DNA from: Bacteroidales bacterium
GTDB taxonomy: Bacteria; Bacteroidota; Bacteroidia; Bacteroidales; Bacteroidaceae
Reading direction: 5' to 3'
Length of the DNA: 42,282 nucleotides
Assembly (NCBI GenBank): GCA_015060835.1
Contig: SUXT01000014.1
Location: 1 to 42,282, forward strand
In this document: one piece after another, positions 1-7,376 of the stretch
Layout: every line of letters begins with the position of its first letter
Position numbering within the stretch: the first letter of the stretch is position 1
Notes under the pieces: generated by a model
Database searches by the model: none
The model's input: only the letters and a program-made list of their open reading frames with translations
Told to the model about the DNA's origin: nothing
Made by a program: the position numbers and the translations under genes

Positions 1-193
1 TTTCTTTCGTTGTCAACCTCTTATGTTTAGTTGGTAGCAATGAAGAGGTTCCTTCTATCTGATAGGTATACCATAGTTTACCCAAACGTTTTTTGCATAT
101 ACCATAATGTTTACTAATAAAGCTGATGCTTTTACCGGATTCTAATAAATGCATATAATGAAGCAATGCATTGTAGTCATGTTTGAAACCCAT
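1..193 (-). CDS. Transposase N-terminal helix-turn-helix domain, partial
   Basis: Translation from the ATG at 193-191 gives 64 residues before the window ends and begins MGFKHDYNALLHYMHLLESG. The later stretch SISFISKHYGICKKRLGKLW reads as a helix-turn-helix of the type found at the N terminus of IS3/IS150-type transposases (OrfA or InsJ-like): a helix ending in ESGKS, a recognition part with SKHYGI, then LGKLWYTYQIEG. These proteins bind the element ends. No stop codon occurs in the visible part, so the gene is cut by the window and not visibly broken. It could instead be an IS-derived regulator, since the catalytic DDE part is not visible. Confidence 0.6.
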   Translation of the reverse strand, partial: MGFKHDYNALLHYMHLLESGKSISFISKHYGICKKRLGKLWYTYQIEGTSSLLPTKHKRLTTKE

Positions 194-230
194 ATTGAAT
201 CAAAGTTTTTTGTCCAAACTTTGGGGGTCT
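1..230 (-). mobile_element. Partial insertion sequence (IS3-like), cut by the left edge
   Basis: A transposase start codon at 193 reads leftward out of the window. About 20 bases upstream, at 211-229, lies TGTCCAAACTTTGGGGGTC, which resembles the terminal inverted repeat of IS3-family elements, so the element probably ends near 229-230. The other terminus is outside the window, so neither a paired inverted repeat nor a target duplication can be checked. The family assignment rests on the N-terminal domain and this end-like sequence only. Confidence 0.55.
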
Positions 231-596
231 CTTCATTTGAAGAGGGAGAATGTTGTATATTGGCGATATTCAACGATTTACATTCCTCCTCTTGAAGAGG
301 ACATTGCGTAATAAGCAATGTTTGCTTTATGCGAAGCTCGGCTGCGCTCGTTTACAATTGCAAACAAGCTCGCATTGTACTCGCTGGCACGAGCTTTGCG
401 ACGACGGAAGCTTTAGCTTTCCAAAACTATAGCAAGCGAGTGAATGGAAGTTTACTTACATTTACAGCGAGCGCAGCATAGTTTCGATAATATCAAAGGA
501 GTGCCGAGCTTGCGAGGTTATTCAAAAACAGTGTTTTTGAAGACGGAGGAGTTCAAAACACTAACAGAATAAAAATTTATCTGTAGCCGGTGTTAT

Positions 597-624
597 GAAA
601 AAGTCCGACAGCGTCGGATTTTTT
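597..624. terminator. Hairpin with T-run, terminator-like
   Basis: TCCGAC (604-609), a 3-base loop AGC and GTCGGA (613-618) form a stem flanked by A residues on the left and six T residues on the right, so it could end transcription on either strand. No annotated gene runs into it from the left in this window. Confidence 0.5.
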
Positions 625-832
625 CGTCCCTTAGCGTTTGCAACTCGAATGCTTGAGTATAAGCATCTGTGATGCGCAAAATTAAACCTGTTATGATTTT
701 AGAAATCTGACGCTAAGACTCTATTTTTTAGCATCAATTGTTCGGTTGATAGATTTGAACGCATTGCAAATGCGGATGGACGGGGCGATGAATTATATCG
801 AACTCGCGTTAATATAAGGCTTATATACACAA

Positions 833-866
833 GAGGGTGACCCTTTAATACTTTTGGGTCACCCTC
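833..866. repeat. 11-bp inverted repeat, 12-base loop
   Basis: GAGGGTGACCC at 833-843 pairs perfectly with GGGTCACCCTC at 856-866. No T-run follows on either strand, so it is not a standard terminator. It could be a protein-binding palindrome or part of a small mobile repeat. Confidence 0.6.
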
Positions 867-1088
867 TGGATTCAAACGCGATAGCGGTTGAAGACGGAGG
901 AGTTCTCTTCACATCGCATGTTTTTTGCTCTACGATAGATTTTAGAACTCCCTCCGAACTTTTTTTGTAAAAAAAGTTCTCGTCCCTCTTCAAGAGGGAC
1001 AATGTTTTTAGTTTGTTTATAAAAAGATTAGCGAAAGATATAAAGCTAAAAGATGTGTACAAAGATTAGCTTATCCAAGCACAATAAT

Positions 1089-1150
1089 AATTTACCGGAT
1101 ACTAATAAAGCAGGATAAAAATTTACCGGACAGCAATAATTCAGAATGAT
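1089..1150. repeat. Two tandem degenerate 31-bp repeats with TTTACCGGA core
   Basis: Copy 1 (1089-1119) and copy 2 (1120-1150) share AATTTACCGGA, then a variable A-S-Y-AATAA segment, then CAGRAT. The core TTTACCGGATACTAATAA at 1091-1108 differs by one base from 131-148, inside the transposase frame. It also matches the inverted copy near 42141-42158 closely. It may be an IS end motif. Confidence 0.5.
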
Positions 1151-1160
1151 AAAATAAAAA

Positions 1161-1196
1161 GGGGCTCCGCATAATTTATCAGCGGAGCCCCTTTTT
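1161..1196. terminator. Bidirectional terminator of the glycan-degradation operon
   Basis: GGGGCTCCGC (1161-1170) and GCGGAGCCCC (1182-1191) form a perfect 10-bp stem with an 11-base loop. TTTTT follows on the plus strand, and on the minus strand the complement of the AAAAA before 1161 gives a T-run. It lies 26 bases past the stop of the minus-strand SGNH esterase, so it most likely ends that operon. Confidence 0.85.
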
Positions 1197-1216
1197 ATAA
1201 GTTGAATATTCAGGCT

Positions 1217-1972
1217 TTAGTCAAGTGCGTCGATAATACCCTCGGCCCAATACTTGGCGAGTTTCTTTGCCCCTTTGGGGTTGGGGTGGAGGAAGAATGT
1301 ACCTGCGTAGCCGGGTTCGTGGTAGCAGTACTTCTCATAGTTCTTCTCGAAGTATGCGTATGCATCCTTGTCGCCCATCATGGCATCGGCACGCTCTGCT
1401 GCCAGCTCTTCGAGCACAGGGGTGTATCCGTTGAGGCGGTTCAGACCTTTCAAGAGATACTCTGCGCCATTGTAGGTGTTGGGGCTGTACCAGATGGGGC
1501 GCTGGAATACGAATTTTGCACCGGGAGCGAGTTTCTTGAGTGCCTCCATGATGGTGATGAGGTTGTTCTTGTAGTTCTCATTTGATACGGGGCATCCTGT
1601 AGGGCCCTTGCTTGCGCTGTCGTTTGTGCCGAGCATTATTGAGAATACGATGGGGGCATTGGTCTCTGCCTGAATCTCCTTGATAGCTTTCTCTACGCGG
1701 GGGAAGTAGCGTTTGTGCGAGGGGAGGAAGTCGTATGTGGTTGCACCGCTCCAGCCGCAGTTGCGCCAGATGACATTGGCCTTGTACTTCTTCGCAAGAA
1801 TCTGCGAGGTGTATACGGGAGGAGCTGTTACATCGCGCTGCTCGTGTATTGCACCGTATGTGATACTGTTGCCGATGTAGATGATGGCAAAATCCTTTTT
1901 ACCGCCGCCCGCGTATGCTGCTGTAAACGCGAGAAGCATTACTGCCATAAATGAAAAAATTTTACGTATCAT
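1217..1972 (-). CDS. Secreted SGNH/GDSL-family esterase
   Basis: This 251-residue protein has a signal peptide (about residues 1-21, ending AAYA) and the SGNH hydrolase blocks. Block I is YIGNSIT with Ser36 as likely nucleophile; block II is NCGWSG near 71-76; block III is GTND at 115-118; block V is HPNPKG with His229. The usual Asp three residues before that His is Phe226 here, so the triad is a Ser-His pair or uses another acid. Family members remove acetyl or other acyl groups from glycans. It is the last gene of the operon, 27 bases after the sialate O-acetylesterase, which supports an export-side deacylation role. The substrate cannot be read from sequence. The ATG at 1972 is followed directly by the signal peptide. 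Confidence 0.8.
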   Translation of the reverse strand: MIRKIFSFMAVMLLAFTAAYAGGGKKDFAIIYIGNSITYGAIHEQRDVTAPPVYTSQILAKKYKANVIWRNCGWSGATTYDFLPSHKRYFPRVEKAIKEIQAETNAPIVFSIMLGTNDSASKGPTGCPVSNENYKNNLITIMEALKKLAPGAKFVFQRPIWYSPNTYNGAEYLLKGLNRLNGYTPVLEELAAERADAMMGDKDAYAYFEKNYEKYCYHEPGYAGTFFLHPNPKGAKKLAKYWAEGIIDALD

Positions 1973-1999
1973 GTTTTTTTCTATTTGTGTGGTTAAACA

Positions 2000-3484
2000 T
2001 TATCTTTTGAAAAGTTGGTTGTGGGGAATCTCCCAATTATCGGTGCGGAAGGGTGCAAGCGGAGTGCCCATGCCTGTTATTACGTTGGCATCGATGCAGT
2101 TGCGGAAGGCATAGCGTACGGCAACGGGGTTTTTCACTGAGTCGCTCTCGACGGTGATGCGGTCCGACACAGGCCATGAGTTGCGCGCATTTGCCGGGTA
2201 GAATTTTCCGTCAGCACCTGCAATTTCAAATCCCTTGAGGCGGATTATTTTCATATTCTTGTCTACCCACGAGAAGTTGTCACCAACAGCATCGAATTTA
2301 TCGCTGTCGGCCATTCCTGTAAAGTGGAGCACCACCTTATTGCCCTGAATATCCATGCTCTTGAAACGGGGCGACTCCGAAGCGAAGCCGGGCATGCCGT
2401 AGCTCTTGTCAAGAGCAATTCCGGCGAGACGCTCGCCTACTTCGCGCTTGAAGGGCGGGTGTATGATGGAGCCGAATGAAAGGTCGGTGGTAGGTGCCAC
2501 ATATACGTTCTTCAATGTCTGTGCTGCATAGTATTGTCCCTCGATAACGACCGGCAATGAGAGATACTGCTCGCCGTCGTAGCGATACTGAACAAGCTGT
2601 GCAATGAGGAAGGGCATTTCGTCGTTGCCCCATGCCTTGCGCCAGTCCTTAATGAGCGAAACGAGCAGTTTGCCATAGTCGAAGGCTCTGTCGCGGTTCG
2701 AACAGCCCTGATACCAGATGAATCCTTTGGCTGTGAAGCGGGTGATGGGGTGTATCATTCCGTTGTACATCTCCTGCGGGCCCCAGCCGTTGCCGTCGGG
2801 TTTAAGCGCAAATTCGCGGTCGATGCCCTCGGTGGCGTTGATGGCCTCGCGTGTCATCCACACCTCTGCCTTTGTGCCGCCCCAATATGAGGTTACTATA
2901 CCTACGGGCATACCCAAAAGGTCGGTGAGCATACGGCCGAAGAAGTATGCTGTTGCGCTGCAGTTGGCTACATTCTGTGGAGTGGGCTTCTGCCATTCGC
3001 CGTTGCAGTCCTCCTGCGGAGTGTCAATGCGGTTGCGCTCTACGTTGAATATGCGTATGTCGGGGTGGGCGTAGCTCTCGCGGATAGCTTCGGCTGCACC
3101 CTGTACGGGCTGTGCCACGAAGCCTTTGATGGGCATCTCCATGTTGGACTGTCCGCCGCACACCCACACTTCACCTAAAAGTATGCCTGTGAGCGACATC
3201 TTGTCGCCGTCGGAGAATTCAATCTCATAGGGGCCGCCGGCCTCGCCTGTAGCCACTTTCAGTGCCCATTTGCCATCGGCGTCGCTCTTTGTCTTGTACT
3301 TCTTACCGTTCCACGATGTGCGTACGGTAACATTCTTGTCGGGGGTTGCTGTACCCCAAAGGTTGACTTCGCTGTTGCGCTGAAGCACCATGTCGTTGCC
3401 TAAAATTGCAGGCAGTTTGATTTCGGCGCTTGCAACTGCTGCCATCATGCAAGCCAGCGCCAATGAAAATAGTTTACGTACCAT
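2000..3484 (-). CDS. Sialate O-acetylesterase family protein
   Basis: The 494-residue product has a signal peptide (about 1-20, ending VASA), an N-terminal beta-sandwich-like part, then the SASA esterase domain. GQSNM at 111-115 gives the catalytic Ser113. SYWGGTKAEVWM and IWYQGCSN are typical of this family, and IHPPFKREVGERLAG carries the likely catalytic His. Such enzymes remove 9-O-acetyl groups from sialic acids, and some family members deacetylate other sugars. The length matches the family. It starts 9 bases after GH97 ends and sits in one operon with GH110, GH97 and an SGNH esterase, so it probably unmasks O-acetylated host-type glycans in the periplasm or at the surface. Sialic acid as substrate is inferred from the family; no sialidase gene lies in the window. 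Confidence 0.88.
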   Translation of the reverse strand: MVRKLFSLALACMMAAVASAEIKLPAILGNDMVLQRNSEVNLWGTATPDKNVTVRTSWNGKKYKTKSDADGKWALKVATGEAGGPYEIEFSDGDKMSLTGILLGEVWVCGGQSNMEMPIKGFVAQPVQGAAEAIRESYAHPDIRIFNVERNRIDTPQEDCNGEWQKPTPQNVANCSATAYFFGRMLTDLLGMPVGIVTSYWGGTKAEVWMTREAINATEGIDREFALKPDGNGWGPQEMYNGMIHPITRFTAKGFIWYQGCSNRDRAFDYGKLLVSLIKDWRKAWGNDEMPFLIAQLVQYRYDGEQYLSLPVVIEGQYYAAQTLKNVYVAPTTDLSFGSIIHPPFKREVGERLAGIALDKSYGMPGFASESPRFKSMDIQGNKVVLHFTGMADSDKFDAVGDNFSWVDKNMKIIRLKGFEIAGADGKFYPANARNSWPVSDRITVESDSVKNPVAVRYAFRNCIDANVITGMGTPLAPFRTDNWEIPHNQLFKR

Positions 3485-3493
3485 AGTTTATGA

Positions 3494-5488
3494 TTATTTT
3501 TTTGTGAATATTATTGCAAAGCCGCCGCCTGAGCCCATTGGAATATTGAGCTTGTCGGCCGATGTAACGGTCTGTTCCATCAGTTTGTAGTCCTCTGCTA
3601 CTCGGTCGACATTCATTCCATCCTTATATATTTTAGCTGTGTATGTGCCTTCGGGCAGGAATGTGAGGTCTACAGAAATGTTGCGGGGTGTCCAGTCGTT
3701 GAAGCCGCCAAGATAGTATTTGTCGCCCTTTCTGCGGCCTGTAACAAGGTATTTGCCAAATTCGCTCATGTGCACGAATGTGCTGTCGAATATCGTGGGG
3801 ATGCTGTTTATGAAGTATGTAGTCTCGCTCTCGCGTGTGTAGTTGGTGGGGGAGTCGCAGAGCATTGCCACGGGCATGTCGAACATTATATATGTGGCTA
3901 CCTGGTGGGCGCGTGTTCCCTGGCTCATGGGACGGTGGTCGATTGAGCGGAACATTTCGCGTGTGCGGTTGAGCATGGCACCGGGGGTGTAATCGTGGGG
4001 GCCTGCTGTCTGGCGCATGAAGGGTATCATCAGGTCGTTGTGTGCCATGTCTGCCACTTTTCTGTCGCTCCACTTCAACTGCTCAAGACCGAAGACTGCC
4101 TCGAAGTTGATTACGTTGGGATAGGTGCGGTTGAGGCCTTTGGGGACATATACTCCGTGCAGGTTGAGCAGCATGTTGTACTTTGCGGCTGTTGCGGCCA
4201 TGCTGTATGTGCGCTCTATGAGGTTCTGGTCCTGACGCTCGAAGAAGTCGAGTTTGAAGCCTGCAACACCCACTTTAGAGTAGTGTGCGCACACCTCTTC
4301 GGCCTGTTTGTCGAATGCGTCGCCCACCATCCACAGCAACAGCTTGATGTTCTTGCTTTTGGCATACTCGCACAGCATGGGGATGTCGAGTGCGGGGTTT
4401 GCATCCATCACATTACGGTTGTGGTAGGAGTACCATCCGTCGTCGATGAGTACATAGTCGAAGTTGTATTTTGCAGCAAAATCAATGTAGTATTTGTATG
4501 TGTCGTTATTGAAACCTACCTTGAAGTCTACGTTGTAGATTGAGCAGTGGTTCCACCAGTCCCATGTCGAGTGGCCGGGCTTTATCCATGATGTGTCCTC
4601 GATGCGGCAGGGCGATGCAAGGGCATATACCATGTTGTTTACGGGTATCTGTTTTTCGTCGGCGCCATAGGCAATGATGCGCCACGGATAGGTGCGATTG
4701 CCCTTGACTGATGCCACGTAGGGTGCACGCTCCGATACGCGGAGTACACCGTTTGAGGTATCTTTATGTTTAAGAGGGTAGGGAGGGAATTCTCCTACAA
4801 GGCCCAGCTTGTCGTTATTGCAGTTGATGAACATTCCGGGATAGTTCTCTACGTCCGATTCGAGGAGTACCACTTTCGCACCATTGTCATAATGTACCAT
4901 GATGGGTGTGTAACTGAGTCTGCCGCCATGTGTCTTGAAATTGGAGACGGGCTCATAGTCGTACTGCTTCTCGAAACTGCCTATGTACTTGTCGCTGAAG
5001 AGATCGTTGAAGGGGATTGTGAGGTTGTAGTCTTTGTCGAAATTGAATTCCACAACCTCGTTTTTGATGTTGATGTTTTTCTTCAGAGTGGTGAAGAGAC
5101 GGTAGGCTACTCCGTCGTTGAAGGCGCGTGCTTCGATTCCCCAATTTCCTCTCATCTTCAGGGTGATGCTGTTGTAGCTACTCTCGAATTTGCTTTGGCG
5201 GTAGAAGGGGGATGTGATTGTCTCACTCTTGCTGCCTTTGCGCGAACTTGACACACGGGGCTTTTCGCCGAGTGTGGTGCCATCTTCGAGCACAAGTGCT
5301 ATTGCCGAGGGGGCAATAAGTGTCTGTTCTCCGTCTGTTACTGTGTAGGTTACATTGTCGCCTACGCTGATGGTCATTGTCAGTTTGCCGTCGGGGCTGG
5401 TGACTTTGTAGTCGTTGTTTGCGCTCTGTGCCGACAGTGCGAAAAGACTTGTCAGCAGCAGTAGCAATGATAGTGTTCTTTTTTTCAT
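3494..5488 (-). CDS. Glycoside hydrolase family 97, retaining type, probable alpha-galactosidase
   Basis: The 664-residue secreted enzyme (signal peptide about 1-20, ALSA) has the GH97 N-terminal domain, a TIM barrel from about residue 300 to 570 (VLIDDGWYS, IKLLLWMVGDAF) and a C-terminal beta domain. GH97 contains inverting alpha-glucosidases such as SusB and retaining alpha-galactosidases. Here Asp414 in GFKLDFFERQDQ sits where the retaining nucleophile lies. The general-base Glu of the inverting branch is replaced: the segment reads LNLHGVYVPKG, with Gly after His. Glu463 in NFEAVFG is the likely acid/base. I therefore infer an alpha-galactosidase. It lies 9 bases from both GH110 upstream and the esterase downstream, so co-translation is likely. 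It could act on alpha-galactosides exposed by GH110 or on a different linkage. Confidence 0.88.
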   Translation of the reverse strand: MKKRTLSLLLLLTSLFALSAQSANNDYKVTSPDGKLTMTISVGDNVTYTVTDGEQTLIAPSAIALVLEDGTTLGEKPRVSSSRKGSKSETITSPFYRQSKFESSYNSITLKMRGNWGIEARAFNDGVAYRLFTTLKKNINIKNEVVEFNFDKDYNLTIPFNDLFSDKYIGSFEKQYDYEPVSNFKTHGGRLSYTPIMVHYDNGAKVVLLESDVENYPGMFINCNNDKLGLVGEFPPYPLKHKDTSNGVLRVSERAPYVASVKGNRTYPWRIIAYGADEKQIPVNNMVYALASPCRIEDTSWIKPGHSTWDWWNHCSIYNVDFKVGFNNDTYKYYIDFAAKYNFDYVLIDDGWYSYHNRNVMDANPALDIPMLCEYAKSKNIKLLLWMVGDAFDKQAEEVCAHYSKVGVAGFKLDFFERQDQNLIERTYSMAATAAKYNMLLNLHGVYVPKGLNRTYPNVINFEAVFGLEQLKWSDRKVADMAHNDLMIPFMRQTAGPHDYTPGAMLNRTREMFRSIDHRPMSQGTRAHQVATYIMFDMPVAMLCDSPTNYTRESETTYFINSIPTIFDSTFVHMSEFGKYLVTGRRKGDKYYLGGFNDWTPRNISVDLTFLPEGTYTAKIYKDGMNVDRVAEDYKLMEQTVTSADKLNIPMGSGGGFAIIFTKK

Positions 5489-5497
5489 GGTATAGTA

Positions 5498-7240
5498 TTA
5501 TTGTTTTTCTGTGCGTATATCCATATTGCTGCAACCGTCAAAAACAAAAGGACGCTGTTCTTCGCGGGTGTATTCGTAGTCGTTGGTGCGTTCAATCTTG
5601 TTGTTTACGAACAGACAACTGTCTGTGCTTACGAAATTAAGAATACGTGGATCGAAGGATCTGAACAGGTTGTTCTCTATTACTATGTTGCGGTTGTAAC
5701 GGCTTTCGAGCTTGTTCTCGCGGGGGCCGTTGCCCGTGGCTATGCAGGCTTTTCCCCATTGGAAATAACCGTAGTTGCAATTGTCGAAAGTGTTGTTTCG
5801 TATTATTACATCACGTACTCCTGCCTGTTCGAACCAATAGTATCCGTCGCCTTCGAAAAGTATTGCTGCGCCGGGTATGTGGAAGTAGCAATCCTCGACA
5901 ATTGTCTTTGCGCGTGAACCCAAAAGAAGACCGCGTGCACGGTTATTGCCCATGCGACATCCTTTGATGAGCACTTCGGGGTAGTCGAGGGTGGTTATTA
6001 GGTCTGTGGTGCGCACCGAGTCGGACAACGGCTCGGTGAATGTTACTTCGTACCACTCTTTGTTCAAGCGGCGGCACTCTTTCACTGTAAGGTGAGAGTG
6101 GGTGATAAGGCTGTATTGGTGCAGTATCTCGCACTGCTTGCCCGGTTGCAGTATATCAAGACCGTACTGCTGGTCGTGGGGGAATTTTACAAGAATTTTG
6201 TCGTCGCCGCGTTTCTGCATGACCATGCCGTACATCCCGTGTATGTTTGTAGCGTCATCTATCTGATTGAATATCTCGCAATCTATCAGGCGTATCTGTC
6301 CGCTGCAATGCGAGAAGTGTGTGGCATCGGCAGTGATGCTGACCATGCGTCCGCCTTCGCGTGGCTTTATGTTTACTCTGTTTACCTCGATGTCGGAACT
6401 GAATTGTGCAACGACACCCATTCCTCCGCAGTGGTAGATGTTCATGTTGCGCACAAGAACCCCTTTGCTGTGGTTGATTACGACGCAAGGCGAGTAGCGG
6501 TGACGGTGTCCGCCGGGACCGAGCATCAGTATGTTGCCTTTGTTTACATTCAGACGGTCGTGGAAGATGCGTATGTCGCCGTCGGGCTGTTCCTCGGCGG
6601 GGATGGTGTTTTGCGAAAGCCAATAGTCTGCGCCGTCGTGTTCGGGCTCGCGGCGTTCCATGTTCCATTCGAGCAGGTGTGATACGGGGTAGACCTCTCC
6701 GCGTTCATCGAAGAAGTGGAGACAGTTGTTTATTATCTTGTGTATGTATTCCTTGTCGAACGAGAGGTCTGCCCACCCTTTGCCGCAGTCGGTGATGAGA
6801 CCCTCGGAGTGGAAGGCGCGTGCATAGTCGATGTTGAAGCCGGTGATTGTTACATTCTCGCAACTGTCTACATTGAAGGGAACCATATATCCGTGGAAAA
6901 GCAGATTGGCGCCTTCGCCCGATATCTCAAAGTCCTTCATTCCCGCAACATCAAGCAGTATGCGTTTGAGCGCGGCGGTGTTGTTGCTTACATATTGATA
7001 TTTCTCGAATGCGTAGTCGGGGAAGAGTGAGTAGTCTCCGGCGGGGATTATCAGTTTGCTTGCTCCTGTTTTCTTGCAGTATTCCAATGCGTTGCGGAAG
7101 GCAAGCGTGTGGTCGCCGTCGATGGTGCCCTCTTCGATGAATGTTGCGAGGTTCACCTCTTCTGTCTTTTGCGTTGTGTCGCAAGACAGGTTCAGTGCGA
7201 ACAGTGCAAATAATAAAAATCCATTAAAAAGCCTTTTCAT
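5498..7240 (-). CDS. GH110-like alpha-1,3-galactosidase lipoprotein (right-handed beta-helix)
   Basis: From the ATG at 7240 the product is 580 residues; an upstream TTG at 7264 would add eight residues before the signal peptide and overlap the promoter box, so I prefer the ATG. A lipoprotein signal ends LNLSC with Cys20. The rest is a beta-helix with many Asn/Ile-rich coils (VTITGFNIDYAR, VLVRNMNIYHCGG, IVIENNLFR). QIDDATNIHG contains Asp328 and Asp329, matching the Asp pair typical of GH110, whose members remove alpha-1,3-linked galactose from blood-group B and linear alpha-Gal structures. It is the first gene of a four-gene operon with GH97 and two esterases. Another beta-helix polysaccharide lyase or hydrolase is possible, but the motifs and partners favour GH110. 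Confidence 0.78.
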   Translation of the reverse strand: MKRLFNGFLLFALFALNLSCDTTQKTEEVNLATFIEEGTIDGDHTLAFRNALEYCKKTGASKLIIPAGDYSLFPDYAFEKYQYVSNNTAALKRILLDVAGMKDFEISGEGANLLFHGYMVPFNVDSCENVTITGFNIDYARAFHSEGLITDCGKGWADLSFDKEYIHKIINNCLHFFDERGEVYPVSHLLEWNMERREPEHDGADYWLSQNTIPAEEQPDGDIRIFHDRLNVNKGNILMLGPGGHRHRYSPCVVINHSKGVLVRNMNIYHCGGMGVVAQFSSDIEVNRVNIKPREGGRMVSITADATHFSHCSGQIRLIDCEIFNQIDDATNIHGMYGMVMQKRGDDKILVKFPHDQQYGLDILQPGKQCEILHQYSLITHSHLTVKECRRLNKEWYEVTFTEPLSDSVRTTDLITTLDYPEVLIKGCRMGNNRARGLLLGSRAKTIVEDCYFHIPGAAILFEGDGYYWFEQAGVRDVIIRNNTFDNCNYGYFQWGKACIATGNGPRENKLESRYNRNIVIENNLFRSFDPRILNFVSTDSCLFVNNKIERTNDYEYTREEQRPFVFDGCSNMDIRTEKQ

Positions 7241-7261
7241 AGGGTGTCTGTTAAATTTTCC

Positions 7262-7269
7262 CAAAGTTA
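7262..7269 (-). promoter_or_regulatory. -7 box of the GH110 operon promoter
   Basis: The minus strand reads TAACTTTG, a match to the Bacteroidetes TAnnTTTG box, 21 bases upstream of the GH110 ATG. No clear TTG lies at the expected -33 distance, so the promoter may be weak or need an activator. Confidence 0.5.
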
Positions 7270-7315
7270 TGGCTTTTTAATGGATTTTCAGAATATTTGT
7301 TGTGATATTTATATG

Positions 7316-7348
7316 TTAGAAGCTGTTTTGAATTTAAACAGCTTCTAA
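7316..7348. terminator. 13-bp hairpin after the MORN gene
   Basis: TTAGAAGCTGTTT (7316-7328) and AAACAGCTTCTAA (7336-7348) pair perfectly around a 7-base loop. It lies 28 bases past the MORN gene stop and upstream of the GH110 promoter, so it may end the MORN transcript, although there is no strong T-run. The arm sequence AGAAGCTGTTT is the same as the outer arms of the palindrome at 8002-8192. Confidence 0.55.
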
Positions 7349-7376
7349 GTTATTGGAGTTGGCGTGTGCCGACCGA

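Larger units (their letters stand above)
194..1160. other. Gene-free repeat zone beside the IS
   Basis: I see no credible gene in about 970 bases. The 60-codon frame at 250-432 is low-quality translation of repeats. The zone holds several hairpins: 597-624, 833-866, and a near-perfect one at 982-1000 (GTCCCTCTT, one base, AAGAGGGAC). It also holds a 15-16 base sequence repeated near 540-555 and 891-906 (GAAGACGGAGGAGTTC), and the tandem TTTACCGGA repeats at 1089-1150. A 34-base block at 931-964 recurs inverted at 42096-42128. Boxes near 397-409 and 496-507 recur in the same order at the right edge. This looks like layered IS or small-repeat debris. Confidence 0.6.

Noticed and set aside
250-432. 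60-codon frame in the left repeat zone
   Set aside because: It covers hairpin-rich repeats, has odd composition and no plausible neighbour or promoter.
3995-4543. 182-codon plus-strand frame inside GH97
   Set aside because: It is antisense to conserved GH97 catalytic motifs and has shadow-like composition rich in Val, Cys and His.
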